64,000 nucleotides of DNA. Origin: Skermanella rosea. GTDB taxonomy: Bacteria; Pseudomonadota; Alphaproteobacteria; Azospirillales; Azospirillaceae. Location of the stretch: contig NZ_CP086111.1 of the NCBI RefSeq assembly GCF_016806835.2, positions 3,403,471-3,467,470 on the forward strand, written 5' to 3'. The position numbers were made by a program, and so were the translations under genes. A model generated the notes under the pieces. It made no database searches, was not told the origin of the DNA, and saw only the letters and a program-made list of their open reading frames with translations. Below are positions 25,665 to 34,899 of this stretch, one piece after another; the stretch's first letter is position 1, and each line of letters begins with the position of its first letter.

Positions 25665-28556
25665 TCAAGCCGGCTCGATGCGGCACAGGGTCACTTTGGT
25701 TTCCTGCATGAACGTCACAGGGTCGTAGCCATAGGTCATCACCGCGTTGACCGGGGCTCCCAGCACGATCGGGTCGGTGCCCGGCGGATACTTCTCCCGC
25801 TGGTCCACGCCTTCCCAGAAGCCCGAGAAGTGGAACGGCATGAAGGCGACGCCCTGCCCCACCCGGTCGGTGACGAAGGCCATGACCCGGGCCTTGCTGT
25901 TGTATTCCGGGCCATAGACCCAGACGTCGGACCGGTGCCGGATGCCCAGCCGCTCGGCGTCCCTGGTGTTCACCTCGACGAACATCGTCTGCTGAAGTTC
26001 GGCCAGCCACGGGTTGGACCGGGTCTCCTCGCCGCCGCCCTCGTACTCGACCAGGCGGCCGGACGTCAGGATGATCGGGAACTCCTTGGAGACGTCCCGC
26101 GCCTGGACGGATTTGGCGAGATGCGTCATGCGGAAGTCCCGACGGTCGTCGATCGCTGGATACTCGTCCACGAGGTCGCGGCGGGGGGTATAGAGGGGCT
26201 CGCGGTGGATCGGCACGGGATCCGGCAGGTTCCAGGCCACGGCGCGCGCCTTGGCGTTGCCGTGGGGCACGCAACCATGCTTCATGGCGACCCGGATGAT
26301 GCCCATGGACAGGTCGGTCATCCAGCTGACCTGATCGATGTTGTCGCCGCCGATGGCGTTGATCACCGCCAGTTCGTCGGGCGTCAGGTCGACGTCCCAG
26401 CCCAGCTTCTTCAGCACCGCCATGGTGAATTCGGGATAGCCGTCGGTGATCTCCGAACCCTTGGAGTAGGAGCCGTCGGCCAGCAAGCTGACGCCGTTGC
26501 GCTCGATCCCGAAACGGGCCCGGAAGGTGGAGCCGCCTTCCATGACGTGCTTGGAGGTATCGTAGAGGACGGCGGAACCGGGGTGCTTCATCTCCGGCGT
26601 GCCCCAGCACGGCCAGGGCAGACCGTAATACTCGCCCTCGCACGGCCCCTTGGTCGCCCGCATGCTGATCTTGTCGAAGTCGGCCTGATACTCCATGTGC
26701 ATCTTCAGTCGCTCCGGCGACTGGCCGGTATAGCCGGTCGCCAGGGCGCCGCGGTTGATCTCCCGCAGGATGTCCTCGGCCCGGGGCTTGGTGCCGTCCA
26801 CCGTGATGTGCTTGAAGAGCTGGTCCGCGAAGCCGAGCTTGCGGGCCAGGAGATACATGGTCTCGTAGTCGTCCTTGGATTCGAAGATCGGGTCGACGAC
26901 GGCATCCGACCATTGGAGCGACCGGTTCGAGGCGGCGCGGCAGCCCGCCAGCTCGAACTGGGTGCAGGCCGGAAGGATATAGGTGCCGTTCTTGCGGTCG
27001 CTGATGGAGGCGAAGGTCGTCGGGTGCGGATCAACCACCACCATCAGCTCAAGCGCCTCCAGGCCGCGGCGCATCTCGGGCATCCGGGTGACCGTGTTGC
27101 CGCCATGGCCGAAGGTGATGAAAGCCTTGATGTTGTTGGGCTGGTCCAGCTCACCCGGCTTCGCAAGCACGGCGTCGAACCAGCGGGTGCTCGGGATGCC
27201 CTTGGTCTCCATCAGCTCCTTGGACGCGAAGCGGCCCTTCAGCCACTCGTAATCGATGTCCCAGACGCGCGCCCAGTGCCGCCAGGCGCCCTCGGCCAGC
27301 CCGTAGTAGGACGGCAGCGAAGTGACGTCGAGGCCCATGTCGGTGGCGCCCTGGACGTTGCTGTGACCGCGATAGATGTTGGCGCCACCGCCCTCGACGC
27401 CGATGTTGCCGAGCGCCAGCTGGAAGATGCTGAACGCGCGGACATTGGCGGTGCCGACCGTCTTCTGGGTAGCACCCATGCACCAGATCAGGGTCGACGG
27501 CCTGTTCTTCGCCATGATCTCGGCGACCTTGCGGAGCTGGTCGCCCGGCACGCCGGTCACCCGCTCGACCTCCTCCGGGTGCCACTTCTTCACCTCGGCC
27601 CGGATCTCGTCCATGCCGTAGACGCGCTGGCGGATGTATTCCTTGTCTTCCCAGCCGTTCTCGAAGATGTGCCAGAGCATGCCCCAGATCACCGGGATGT
27701 CGGTTCCGGGCCGGATGCGGATAAAGTCGGTCGCGTGGGCCGCGGTCCGGGTGAACCGGGGATCGATGACGATGAAGGGTGCCCGGTTGTGCTCCTTGGC
27801 GCGAAGCATGTGCTGCATCGACACCGGGTGCGCCTCGGCCGGATTGCCGCCGATGATCATCAGCGCCTTGGCGTTCTGGATATCGTTGTAGCTGTTGGTC
27901 ATGGCGCCGTAGCCCCACGTGTTCGCGACGCCCGCGACAGTGGTGCTGTGACAGATGCGCGCCTGGTGGTCCACCGTGTTGGTGCCCCAGAGAGCCGCGA
28001 ACTTGCGGTAGAGATAGGCGCCCTCGTTGGAGAACTTGGCGGAGCCCAGCCAGAACACGCTGTCGGGACCCGACTTCTCGCGGATCTCCAGCAGCTTGTC
28101 GCCGATCTCGTCGATCGCCTGATCCCAGGAGATGCGCTGCCACTCGCCGTTGACCAGCTTGACCGGATACTTGTTGCGGCGTTCGCCCTTGGTCAGCTCA
28201 CGGACCGATGCGCCCTTGGCGCAGTGCGTGCCCTGGCTGATCGGGCTGTCCCAGCCCGGCTCCTGGCCGACCCAGACACCGTTCTGCACCTCGGCGATGA
28301 CCGTGCAGCCGACCGAACAGTGGGTGCAGATGCTCTTGCGCCGGGTGACTTCCAGGTCCGGATCGACCGGCCCGGCTTCCGCCTTGCGGACGGTCGCGAG
28401 CGGCAGCGCCCCCAGCGCCGCCATCCCGCCGGCGGCCAGCCCCGAATTCCGCAGGAAGGTACGACGGTCCAGTGAACCGCCGGCGTTCGCCGCCGCGGCC
28501 AGGGTTGAAGCGAGCGGCGAGCGTTGGGCGGTTCCCGAGCGTCTCTTGACCAGCAT
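25665..28556 (-). CDS. fdhA: formate dehydrogenase catalytic (alpha) subunit, Mo/W-bis-MGD, Tat-exported
   Basis: 963 residues. The twin-arginine signal is DRRTFLRNSGLAAGG (about 30-44). A [4Fe-4S] site is formed by Cys77, 80, 84 and 112 (CTHCSVGC ... HCAKGA). The active-site position is Cys202 in QARICHSTTVAG, where E. coli FdnG has selenocysteine; no in-frame TGA is needed. The molybdopterin dinucleotide-binding segments and GAMTNSYNDIQNA follow. It oxidises formate to CO2 in the periplasm and donates electrons through FdhB and FdhC. It is 25 bases downstream of the small Tat-signal gene. Confidence 0.94.
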   Translation of the reverse strand: MLVKRRSGTAQRSPLASTLAAAANAGGSLDRRTFLRNSGLAAGGMAALGALPLATVRKAEAGPVDPDLEVTRRKSICTHCSVGCTVIAEVQNGVWVGQEPGWDSPISQGTHCAKGASVRELTKGERRNKYPVKLVNGEWQRISWDQAIDEIGDKLLEIREKSGPDSVFWLGSAKFSNEGAYLYRKFAALWGTNTVDHQARICHSTTVAGVANTWGYGAMTNSYNDIQNAKALMIIGGNPAEAHPVSMQHMLRAKEHNRAPFIVIDPRFTRTAAHATDFIRIRPGTDIPVIWGMLWHIFENGWEDKEYIRQRVYGMDEIRAEVKKWHPEEVERVTGVPGDQLRKVAEIMAKNRPSTLIWCMGATQKTVGTANVRAFSIFQLALGNIGVEGGGANIYRGHSNVQGATDMGLDVTSLPSYYGLAEGAWRHWARVWDIDYEWLKGRFASKELMETKGIPSTRWFDAVLAKPGELDQPNNIKAFITFGHGGNTVTRMPEMRRGLEALELMVVVDPHPTTFASISDRKNGTYILPACTQFELAGCRAASNRSLQWSDAVVDPIFESKDDYETMYLLARKLGFADQLFKHITVDGTKPRAEDILREINRGALATGYTGQSPERLKMHMEYQADFDKISMRATKGPCEGEYYGLPWPCWGTPEMKHPGSAVLYDTSKHVMEGGSTFRARFGIERNGVSLLADGSYSKGSEITDGYPEFTMAVLKKLGWDVDLTPDELAVINAIGGDNIDQVSWMTDLSMGIIRVAMKHGCVPHGNAKARAVAWNLPDPVPIHREPLYTPRRDLVDEYPAIDDRRDFRMTHLAKSVQARDVSKEFPIILTSGRLVEYEGGGEETRSNPWLAELQQTMFVEVNTRDAERLGIRHRSDVWVYGPEYNSKARVMAFVTDRVGQGVAFMPFHFSGFWEGVDQREKYPPGTDPIVLGAPVNAVMTYGYDPVTFMQETKVTLCRIEPA

Positions 28557-28581
28557 TGACGTCTTTCCTCCTGGATCCGCC

Positions 28582-28812
28582 CTAGAGGCGGTTCAGCGCA
28601 TAGAACTGCTTCACATGGGCGGTTTCCTGGTAGCGCGGCTTGACGCGCTCCTCGGGAGACTCCTCGGCCGCCACGCCCGTCGCGGCCAGGGGAACCGCCG
28701 CCGCGGCCGCCGTGCCGGCGAGGCCGATCGTTTTCAAGAAATCCCGACGCTCGACCGGTGAACCGCCGATCCCGCTCTTCCGCTCAACCCCGATTTTTTT
28801 ATCCGATGACAT
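28582..28812 (-). CDS. small Tat-signal protein of formate dehydrogenase operons
   Basis: 76 residues, of which most is a twin-arginine signal: ERRDFLKTIGLAGTAAAAAVPLAATG, then about 25 residues rich in Glu and Arg ending HVKQFYALNRL. It matches the small 'formate dehydrogenase region Tat-signal' proteins that open such operons; their role is unknown but they may aid assembly or export of FdhA. The longest frame begins at 28926, but MSSDKKIGVERKSG at 28812 is preferred from the family size and the GAGGA upstream. First gene of the fdh operon. Confidence 0.85.
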   Translation of the reverse strand: MSSDKKIGVERKSGIGGSPVERRDFLKTIGLAGTAAAAAVPLAATGVAAEESPEERVKPRYQETAHVKQFYALNRL

Positions 28813-29022
28813 TGTCCGGTCGTCCTCATCCTTCCTGCCGCTCCCGATACCCGGCCCGGGAGACGGTCTGGCGCCTACGTGCTGGACAACACGCAGGCAC
28901 GCAAAAAGTCCCAGTCTCGAAAGCACTAGAAACCAACTGGCAGCATGGCTGTTGAGCGCTTAGCGCAGACTCCGTCCGGCCCCGGCCGCGATGGGGCGGA
29001 TAAAATAGGAAGGATCAACATT

Positions 29023-29385
29023 TTGCACGTGAAGCCGATCATCCTGGGGGCGGCCCTGCTGGCCGTGGCCGCCGTCTCGGCCGGGGCCCAGGGAATCAAG
29101 AAGGAAACGTTGACCGAGGATCCGAACGTCACGCGCAGCCTGGAGCCCGGCTCGACGCCCCAGGGCACACGGTCGCCGGACCCTACCGAGAAGCGGAACG
29201 AGGACAATGGCGAGATCCAAGGGGCCATGGACCGGCTGAGGGCGAATCCGACCGACGTCCAGGGCAACCAGGTGCAGCGGGAAACCCGCGACAGCGGCCA
29301 GCCGCAGTCCGAGGAATCGGAGCAGGACAAGGAGGATCGTGCCGGCGTGCCGGATGCGAACCAGCCGGAGGAACAGCCCAAGTAA
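29023..29385 (+). CDS. small secreted, probably disordered protein
   Basis: 120 residues from a TTG start at 29023 behind AGGAAGGA (a GTG at 29029 is the alternative). A signal peptide KPIILGAALLAVAAVSAGAQG is followed by a hydrophilic chain rich in Glu, Gln, Asp, Pro and Ser (TEDPNVTRSLEPGSTPQG, SEESEQDKEDRAG) with no obvious fold. It is probably periplasmic or extracellular. It is divergent from the fdh operon with about 210 bases between. Function unknown. Confidence 0.6.
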   Translation: MHVKPIILGAALLAVAAVSAGAQGIKKETLTEDPNVTRSLEPGSTPQGTRSPDPTEKRNEDNGEIQGAMDRLRANPTDVQGNQVQRETRDSGQPQSEESEQDKEDRAGVPDANQPEEQPK

Positions 29386-29442
29386 AGTGGGCTTCGCCGA
29401 TGGAGGGCGGCGCGACCGCAAGTCGCGTGGAAAGGCTTTCCG

Positions 29443-29495
29443 GGAAAGGCCGAAGGACGGGCAGGCCCGGAGCCTGCCCGTCCTTCGGCCTTTCC
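29443..29495. terminator. bidirectional terminator, 23-bp perfect inverted repeat
   Basis: Arms 29443-29465 and 29473-29495 are perfectly complementary over 23 bases with a seven-base loop CCCGGAG. It lies between the convergent genes ending at 29385 (plus) and 29505 (minus) and ends with TTTCC on either strand, so it can serve both. The stem is unusually long for this window. Confidence 0.75.
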
Positions 29496-29504
29496 GGTCC
29501 CGGG

Positions 29505-29909
29505 CTACAGCACCATATGGCGGGCGCGGGCGCCGCGTTCGATCGCGGCGGCGTTGAGCCGGTCGATCTCCAGGCTGTCGCGCAGCAGTTCCAGCAGGCG
29601 CAGTTCCTCCTGCGTCGTATAGCCGTCGGCGGCGGCCACGTCGCAGGCGACGGCGTAGGCGGTTTCCCTCAGCTTCAGGGGGAGCCCCTGCTTGATCTCG
29701 CCCAGCGCCGCATCCAACCCGTCGCGCTGGCCGAGCAGTTCGGTACAGTCGGCGGCGATCTCCGCCAGGCGGCCGGTGTCGAAGTCGCGGAAGACCGGCA
29801 GGTACCGGACCGTCTCGCTGATGGTGTTCAGTTCCGCATCCGTCATGTCCGCATCGGAAGCTGACACCATGACCATGGTGTAGATCAGCGCGGTATGGTG
29901 GTCGATCAT
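29505..29909 (-). CDS. TerB-like (tellurite-resistance family) protein
   Basis: 134 residues from ATG 29909, preceded by GAGAAGG. The pattern HTALIYTMVMVSASDADMTDAELNTI at the start and YAVACDVAAADGYTTQEELRLLELL later gives two acidic-rimmed helical hairpins, as in TerB proteins, which have a metal-binding acidic face. TerB-family proteins are linked to stress and tellurite responses, but stand-alone ones are mostly uncharacterised and no other ter genes are visible here. Cytoplasmic; no signal peptide. Confidence 0.75.
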   Translation of the reverse strand: MIDHHTALIYTMVMVSASDADMTDAELNTISETVRYLPVFRDFDTGRLAEIAADCTELLGQRDGLDAALGEIKQGLPLKLRETAYAVACDVAAADGYTTQEELRLLELLRDSLEIDRLNAAAIERGARARHMVL

Positions 29910-30092
29910 GATGAGCCTTCTCGCGATTGTCCTGCGCACATGTGCCCGCGCGCCCGACGAACTTCAAGGGTGGCGCATGACCTCATGCATAGCCGTTTTT
30001 GCCGGGCGGAGGCTGCCTCGACACGGCAACGGCTTCACCTTATCTTGCTGCATACCGAGAGACGGCGGTTCCGTCCGATGGGGAATGTTTTG

Positions 30093-30515
30093 ATGACGGC
30101 TTTGCCGAACGCCGTGCCGGACAGGAAATCCGCGGAAGACGAGCTGCCTGTCCGTCATTCCGCGCAAGTGATGATCGTGGAGGACGAGCCGCTTGTGGCG
30201 CTGGAACTCCGGATCCTGGTCGAGGACATGGGGCACCGCGTGTGCGCGGTGGTGGACACCGAAGCCGATGCGGTGCGCCAGGCCGACGCGACGGCACCCG
30301 ACCTGGTGATCGCCGACATCCAACTCCGGCAAGGCAACGGGGTCAATGCCATGGAGCGGATCGCCGAACGCCGCGACGTTCCGGTGATCTTCGTGTCCGG
30401 CAATCATGCCTTCACCCCCAACCCGCAGATTCGGACTGCCCGCTTCATTGCAAAACCCTTCCGCGTCGAGAGCCTCAGGCAAGCAGTCGCCGACCTTTGC
30501 CGCGGCGTGGCCTGA
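30093..30515 (+). CDS. single-domain response regulator
   Basis: 140 residues, essentially one receiver domain (about 24-140). VMIVEDEPLVALELR carries the acidic residues, Asp75 in DLVIADIQLRQGNG is the phospho-acceptor and Lys is in FIAKPFRVE. There is no output domain. The ATG at 30093 has GGGGAATG upstream; ATG 30078 is an alternative. The HisKA_2 kinase gene overlaps its 3' end in another frame, so the two form a two-component pair. Stand-alone receivers of this kind act as phosphate shuttles or sinks in alphaproteobacterial stress pathways. Confidence 0.88.
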   Translation: MTALPNAVPDRKSAEDELPVRHSAQVMIVEDEPLVALELRILVEDMGHRVCAVVDTEADAVRQADATAPDLVIADIQLRQGNGVNAMERIAERRDVPVIFVSGNHAFTPNPQIRTARFIAKPFRVESLRQAVADLCRGVA

Positions 30516-32118
30516 AACCGCGCGTCGCTGGCGGCTGATTCGTCCGGGCAGCACGGCGAGCACCATCCATCTCAGCATCTTCGCCCTGCTGGTGATCGTC
30601 ACGGCCGCTTCGTGGCTGATCTACGACGCGCGGCGCAATCTGGTGCTCGAGGCCGAGCGGACGGCGGGCACCGCGGCCTTCTTCCTGGCCGACCATGCCA
30701 CGCGGCTGTTCGAGGCATCCGACCTGGCGCTGCTGGAGGCGACCAACGCCGCCGAGGCGATGGACTGGGACCGTGTCGCCGGGGACGAGGAGCTGTGGGA
30801 GCGGCTGCGGGCCCTCAGCGACCGCTTCCCCTACATCGACCATATCTGGCTGAACGACAGCAGCGGCCAGCTGCGCATGAGCACGGTGGCCCTGCCGACG
30901 CCACCCAGTTCGGCGGGCGATCGCGACTTCTTCCGGGCGCACCAGGAACCCGGCAGCGGGCTGTTCGTGGGCGAACTGATCATCGGCCGGGTCACCGGGG
31001 AACCGACCTTCATGCTGAGCCGCCGGCTTTCGGCGGAGGACGGGACCCTCCGCGGCGTGGTCTCCCTGACCATCGATCTGACCTATTTCTCGACCTTCTA
31101 CGGGTCCCTCGACCTCAGGCTGGAGCCGGTGATCAGCCTGGTGCGGGCGCTGGACGGATCGATCCTGACCCGAGTCCCGCTGGGCGAGCCGCAGCCACTG
31201 CCCACCCTGCCGATTCCGGCCGACGCCGGATCGGGGTCGAGCGGCCCGTCCTACCTCACCGACTGGCATACCCCCGTCCACGCCTTCCACAAGGCCGAGC
31301 GCCTGCCGCTCCATGTCAGCGTGGCGGTGCCGAACCGGAACATCACCCTGGAATGGGCGTCCCGGATCTGGGTCTACTGGGTGGTCGCCGGGGTCGCGGG
31401 AATGGCCTTGTGGCCGCTATCGGTCATGGCGGTGCGCCAGGCCCAGGCTGACCGGATCGCCAAGGAAACCCTGGAGCAGCGGGTGGAGGAACGGACCCGC
31501 CAGCTCACCGCGGCCAACGCGCAGCTGGAGACCCTGTTCCAGGAGGTCCATCACCGGGTCAAGAACAACCTCCAGGTCATCACCTCCCTGCTCCGGCTCC
31601 AGGCGGCGCGGTCCAGCGACGCGGAGACCCGGTCGTCGCTCCAGAAGAGCGTGGACCGCGTCCATGCCATGAGCCTGGTCCACCACCTGCTCTACAGTTC
31701 CAAGGAGCTGACCGACGTCGATTTCGCGACATACCTGGGCGAACTGGCGGCGAACCTGCAGAGCGCCTACGGGACCGAGAACCAGGTCCGCCTGGAGATC
31801 GATGTCGGCCGTTCCTGGTTCCCGCTGAACCGGGCGATCCCCTTGTGCCTGATCGTCAACGAGATGATGTCGAACGCGTTCAAGCATGCTTTCCCGCACG
31901 GCCGCGCCGGGACCCTGCGCATCCGGCTGCGCGAGGAGGAGGGTGCCTTCGAGCTGCTGATCGAGGACGACGGCGTCGGCCTGCCCGACGGCTTCGATCC
32001 GGCGGGTGGCAAGGGCCTGGGAATGCAGATCATCCGATCCCTGGCCGCCCAACTGGAGGGGGCCGTGACGTTCGGACCGTCCGAGGGCGGCGGCTCAGCC
32101 TTCCGGCTCACCTTCTGA
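30406..32118 (+). CDS. sensor histidine kinase, HisKA_2 (HWE-related) type
   Basis: 570 residues as drawn. TM1 is at about 54-72 (HLSIFALLVIVTAASWLIY), followed by an extracytoplasmic sensor domain of about 250 residues and TM2 near 325-345 (VYWVVAGVAGMALWPLSVMA). The HisKA_2 motif is EVHHRVKNNLQVITSLLRLQ (His near residue 382), and a HATPase domain follows (NEMMSNAFKHAFP, GKGLGMQII). HisKA_2 kinases often signal to single-domain receivers, as in the adjacent gene. The drawn start overlaps that gene by 110 bases and lacks a Shine-Dalgarno; the N-terminal 40 residues are not family-like, so the true start may lie later at an alternative codon. Ends convergent with dinG by 24 bases. Confidence 0.87.
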   Translation: MPSPPTRRFGLPASLQNPSASRASGKQSPTFAAAWPETARRWRLIRPGSTASTIHLSIFALLVIVTAASWLIYDARRNLVLEAERTAGTAAFFLADHATRLFEASDLALLEATNAAEAMDWDRVAGDEELWERLRALSDRFPYIDHIWLNDSSGQLRMSTVALPTPPSSAGDRDFFRAHQEPGSGLFVGELIIGRVTGEPTFMLSRRLSAEDGTLRGVVSLTIDLTYFSTFYGSLDLRLEPVISLVRALDGSILTRVPLGEPQPLPTLPIPADAGSGSSGPSYLTDWHTPVHAFHKAERLPLHVSVAVPNRNITLEWASRIWVYWVVAGVAGMALWPLSVMAVRQAQADRIAKETLEQRVEERTRQLTAANAQLETLFQEVHHRVKNNLQVITSLLRLQAARSSDAETRSSLQKSVDRVHAMSLVHHLLYSSKELTDVDFATYLGELAANLQSAYGTENQVRLEIDVGRSWFPLNRAIPLCLIVNEMMSNAFKHAFPHGRAGTLRIRLREEEGAFELLIEDDGVGLPDGFDPAGGKGLGMQIIRSLAAQLEGAVTFGPSEGGGSAFRLTF

Positions 32119-34899
32119 GGGCGCCGGCGCAAGGAACTCGCGCGTCGCCCGGACCGCCTCGGCGAGGCCGACCCGGCGCAACTCGACGCCCTCCGGGAAC
32201 GCCCCGGCCAGCCTGGACGGCATCATCGGGTCGAGCAGGACGAAGACCCCGGTGTCGTCGGCCCGGCGGACCAGCCGGCCGAACGCCTGCTTCAGCCGCA
32301 GGCGGGTGATCATGTCGTCGTAGCGCTTGGCGCCGAACGCCTCGCGGCGGGCCCGGTGGAGGATATCGGGGCGCGGCCAGGGCACCCGGTCGAACACGAT
32401 CAGGCGGAGCGAGCGACCGGGGACGTCCACCCCGTCGCGCACCGCGTCGGTGCCCAGCAGGCAGGCCTGTTCCTCTCCCCGGAAGATGTCGATCAGGGTG
32501 GAGACGTCGAGCCCGTCCACATGCTGGCCGTAGAGCGGCAGGCCGGCCAGCTCCAGCGGTTCGGCGATGCGCTGGTACACGGCGCGCAACCGGCTGATCG
32601 CGGTGAACAGCCCGAGCGCCCCGCCGCCGGCCGCGAGGAACAGTTCGCGGTAGGCGGCGGCCACCTGGACAAGATCGTCCTTGCGGACATCGTTGACCAC
32701 CATCACCCGGGTTCGCGCCGGGTAATCGAACGGCGAGGGCACGCTTGCCCGCAACGCCGGCCAAGCCATGTGGACGGCGCCGGTGCGGACGGAGGCCGCC
32801 AGCCAGTCCTGCTCCACGTCCCCCGTGCCGTCGGTCAGGGTGGCCGAGGTCACCACCATGCCATGGGCCTGGGCGCCCACGGTGGCGACGAACGGAATCG
32901 TGGGATCGACGTAATGCCGGTACATGCCGACATCCAGGTCGCGGCCGTCCTGCCGCTCGATCCCGAACCAGTCGACGAAGCCGGTCGGGGTCGGCTTGCC
33001 GATGCTGCGGAGCATGTCGCGCCAGCCCTTGAGGGTGACGCTGCCGCGCCGCTGGAGGCTGCGGCAGACGGCCTCGATCCGCCGGCGGGTGTCGCTGTCC
33101 AGCTCGGCCGCCTCGGTGTCGAGCCGGGCCGCCAGGCGCTTGCCCAATTCCTCCAGCGGCTCCTGGAGGCGGCCGAGGGCCTTCTCGAGCTCGACGGCGG
33201 ATTCCGTCAGGCCGTCCACCGGGTCGGCGGTCTCGGTCTCCAGGCTGTAGAAGCTGTCGCGGCCATGGGCGCGGGCATGGACCTGCCGCCGGACCATCAG
33301 CAGGAACGCCTCGGCGGCGCCGGTCCCCATCCCATCGGTCAGGCGGTTCGACCAGCCCTCCCCGGGCAGCGCGCGGGCGGCCATGACCACGTCGTCGACC
33401 AGGGCGGCGCTGTCCTCGTCGGCGGCGACGAGATCCTCGACCCGCCGCTTGAGGCCGCGCGCCCGGCTGCTCCGCCCGCCCTCGGCACCCAGCAGCCAGC
33501 GGCGAAGCTCGGCGGTCTCCTGCGCGGTCAGGTGGCCGGCGAAGGCGCTGTCGGCGGCGTCGAAGACATGGTGCCCCTCGTCGAAGACGTAGCGGGTCGG
33601 GGCCGTCGTGTCCTCCCCTCCCAAGGCCGCCTGGATCATCACCAGCGCGTGGTTCGCGATCACGATGTCAGCCTTGCGGGCGCGGCGGATCGTGTTCTCG
33701 ATGAAGCATTTGCGGTAGTGCTGGCAGGCCGAGTAGATGCATTCCCCGCGGCGGTCGGCCAGCGTCACGGTGCGGGCCCGGCCGACCAGGTCGGGCAGCC
33801 AGCCGGGGAAGTCGCCGCCCTGCATGTCGCCGTCCCGGGTGGCGGCGACCCAGCGGACCATCAGGCCCAGGGCCGTCGCGTAGGCGGGCAGCGACGGCAA
33901 GGTGGCGACCGCCTCCTCCAGGTTCAGCAGGCACAGGTAGTTCTCCCGGCCCTTGCGCAGCACGACCTTGCGCGCCTTGACTGCCGGGTCGCGGTGCAGC
34001 CGGTCCAGCTCCCCGTCGATCTGGTGCTGCAGGTTCCGGGTGTAGGTGGAGATCCAGACGGGGCCGCGGTTGATCTCCGCCCACAGGCTGGCGGGCGCCA
34101 GATAGCCCAGGGTCTTGCCGACGCCCGTGCCGGCTTCGGCCAGGACGAGGTTGGGCGTCCCGGGATAGTTGCGCGGGGTGAAGGCGGTGCTGACCGCGCT
34201 GGCGTAGTCGGACTGCTGCGGGCGCGGCTCGGCCGCCTTGCCGCGGATGCCGGCCTGGAGCAGGTCGGCGAGACGGCGGCGGGCGTCGTTGGCATGGACG
34301 GTGGCCTGGCCGGGCGGCGGTTCGGGAGCCCCCTCCTCCCATTCCGGCAGCCGCTTCCAGACCTGGAACGCGCCGAGGGCGCGGCGACCCGGCGGGCCGT
34401 TGGGAGCGCCCAGCGCCGACAGCACGAAAGGCGCCCAACCCCAGGCGTAGCCCTGCGCACCCGCTCCCATGTACCAGGCTATGGCGACCGGGTCGGACTT
34501 CTCCTCCCGGTCGGGATCGGTCAGGTCGGTCAGGAGCTGGCGGGTGGCGCGGATCAGGGTCAGGGCGTCATCCTCCGCGCCGTCGGGCCTGGGCAGGCCC
34601 AGCGCTTCGGCGAGGCCGCGCGGGGTCGGGACGACAAAGCGGGCGGGATGGACGAAGGCGAACAGTTCCAGCAGGTCGAGCGCCGCGAAGCGGTCGGCGT
34701 TCAGCCGGCGCCCCAGCGCGCGGGCGTGGCAGACCAGCAGCGTTTCCCGCTGGAGCCGGCGCCGCGCCTCGTCCAGGTCGATCGTATCGACCTCTCCGTC
34801 GGCGGTCAGCCAGACGGCCCGACGCGCCCCGGCGACCAGCGCGGGCACGTCGGGCAACAGCAGGCGCCGCGGCGGCGCGGGGGATTGAACGATGTCCAT
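32095..34899 (-). CDS. DinG-type ATP-dependent DNA helicase
   Basis: 934 residues, superfamily 2 XPD/DinG class. Walker A is AEAGTGVGKT (about 255-264). Four cysteines for an Fe-S cluster are present: NYLC, then GEC, SAC and RKC around CIYSACQHYRKC. The DEAH box is FDEGHH, a Gly variant. C-terminal helicase motifs include CLLGTDAVRDGVDVPG and KQAFGRLVRRADD. The first about 230 residues include LLVCHARALGRRL and look like a degenerate exonuclease-like region. It unwinds DNA in repair or recombination. The 5' end is ATG 34899 (GTG 34902 alternative). Its 3' end overlaps the convergent kinase gene. Confidence 0.88.
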   Translation of the reverse strand: MDIVQSPAPPRRLLLPDVPALVAGARRAVWLTADGEVDTIDLDEARRRLQRETLLVCHARALGRRLNADRFAALDLLELFAFVHPARFVVPTPRGLAEALGLPRPDGAEDDALTLIRATRQLLTDLTDPDREEKSDPVAIAWYMGAGAQGYAWGWAPFVLSALGAPNGPPGRRALGAFQVWKRLPEWEEGAPEPPPGQATVHANDARRRLADLLQAGIRGKAAEPRPQQSDYASAVSTAFTPRNYPGTPNLVLAEAGTGVGKTLGYLAPASLWAEINRGPVWISTYTRNLQHQIDGELDRLHRDPAVKARKVVLRKGRENYLCLLNLEEAVATLPSLPAYATALGLMVRWVAATRDGDMQGGDFPGWLPDLVGRARTVTLADRRGECIYSACQHYRKCFIENTIRRARKADIVIANHALVMIQAALGGEDTTAPTRYVFDEGHHVFDAADSAFAGHLTAQETAELRRWLLGAEGGRSSRARGLKRRVEDLVAADEDSAALVDDVVMAARALPGEGWSNRLTDGMGTGAAEAFLLMVRRQVHARAHGRDSFYSLETETADPVDGLTESAVELEKALGRLQEPLEELGKRLAARLDTEAAELDSDTRRRIEAVCRSLQRRGSVTLKGWRDMLRSIGKPTPTGFVDWFGIERQDGRDLDVGMYRHYVDPTIPFVATVGAQAHGMVVTSATLTDGTGDVEQDWLAASVRTGAVHMAWPALRASVPSPFDYPARTRVMVVNDVRKDDLVQVAAAYRELFLAAGGGALGLFTAISRLRAVYQRIAEPLELAGLPLYGQHVDGLDVSTLIDIFRGEEQACLLGTDAVRDGVDVPGRSLRLIVFDRVPWPRPDILHRARREAFGAKRYDDMITRLRLKQAFGRLVRRADDTGVFVLLDPMMPSRLAGAFPEGVELRRVGLAEAVRATREFLAPAPSEGEPEG

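Noticed and set aside
25464-28475. Very long plus-strand open frame (1003 codons) opposite fdhA
   Set aside because: Antisense to the formate dehydrogenase alpha subunit with its strong cofactor motifs; the composition is shadow-like and it shows no domain.
29023-29385. Possible start at 28945 for the small secreted protein
   Set aside because: It would add about 26 residues before a signal peptide that begins right after the TTG, and the AGGAAGGA site fits the TTG.
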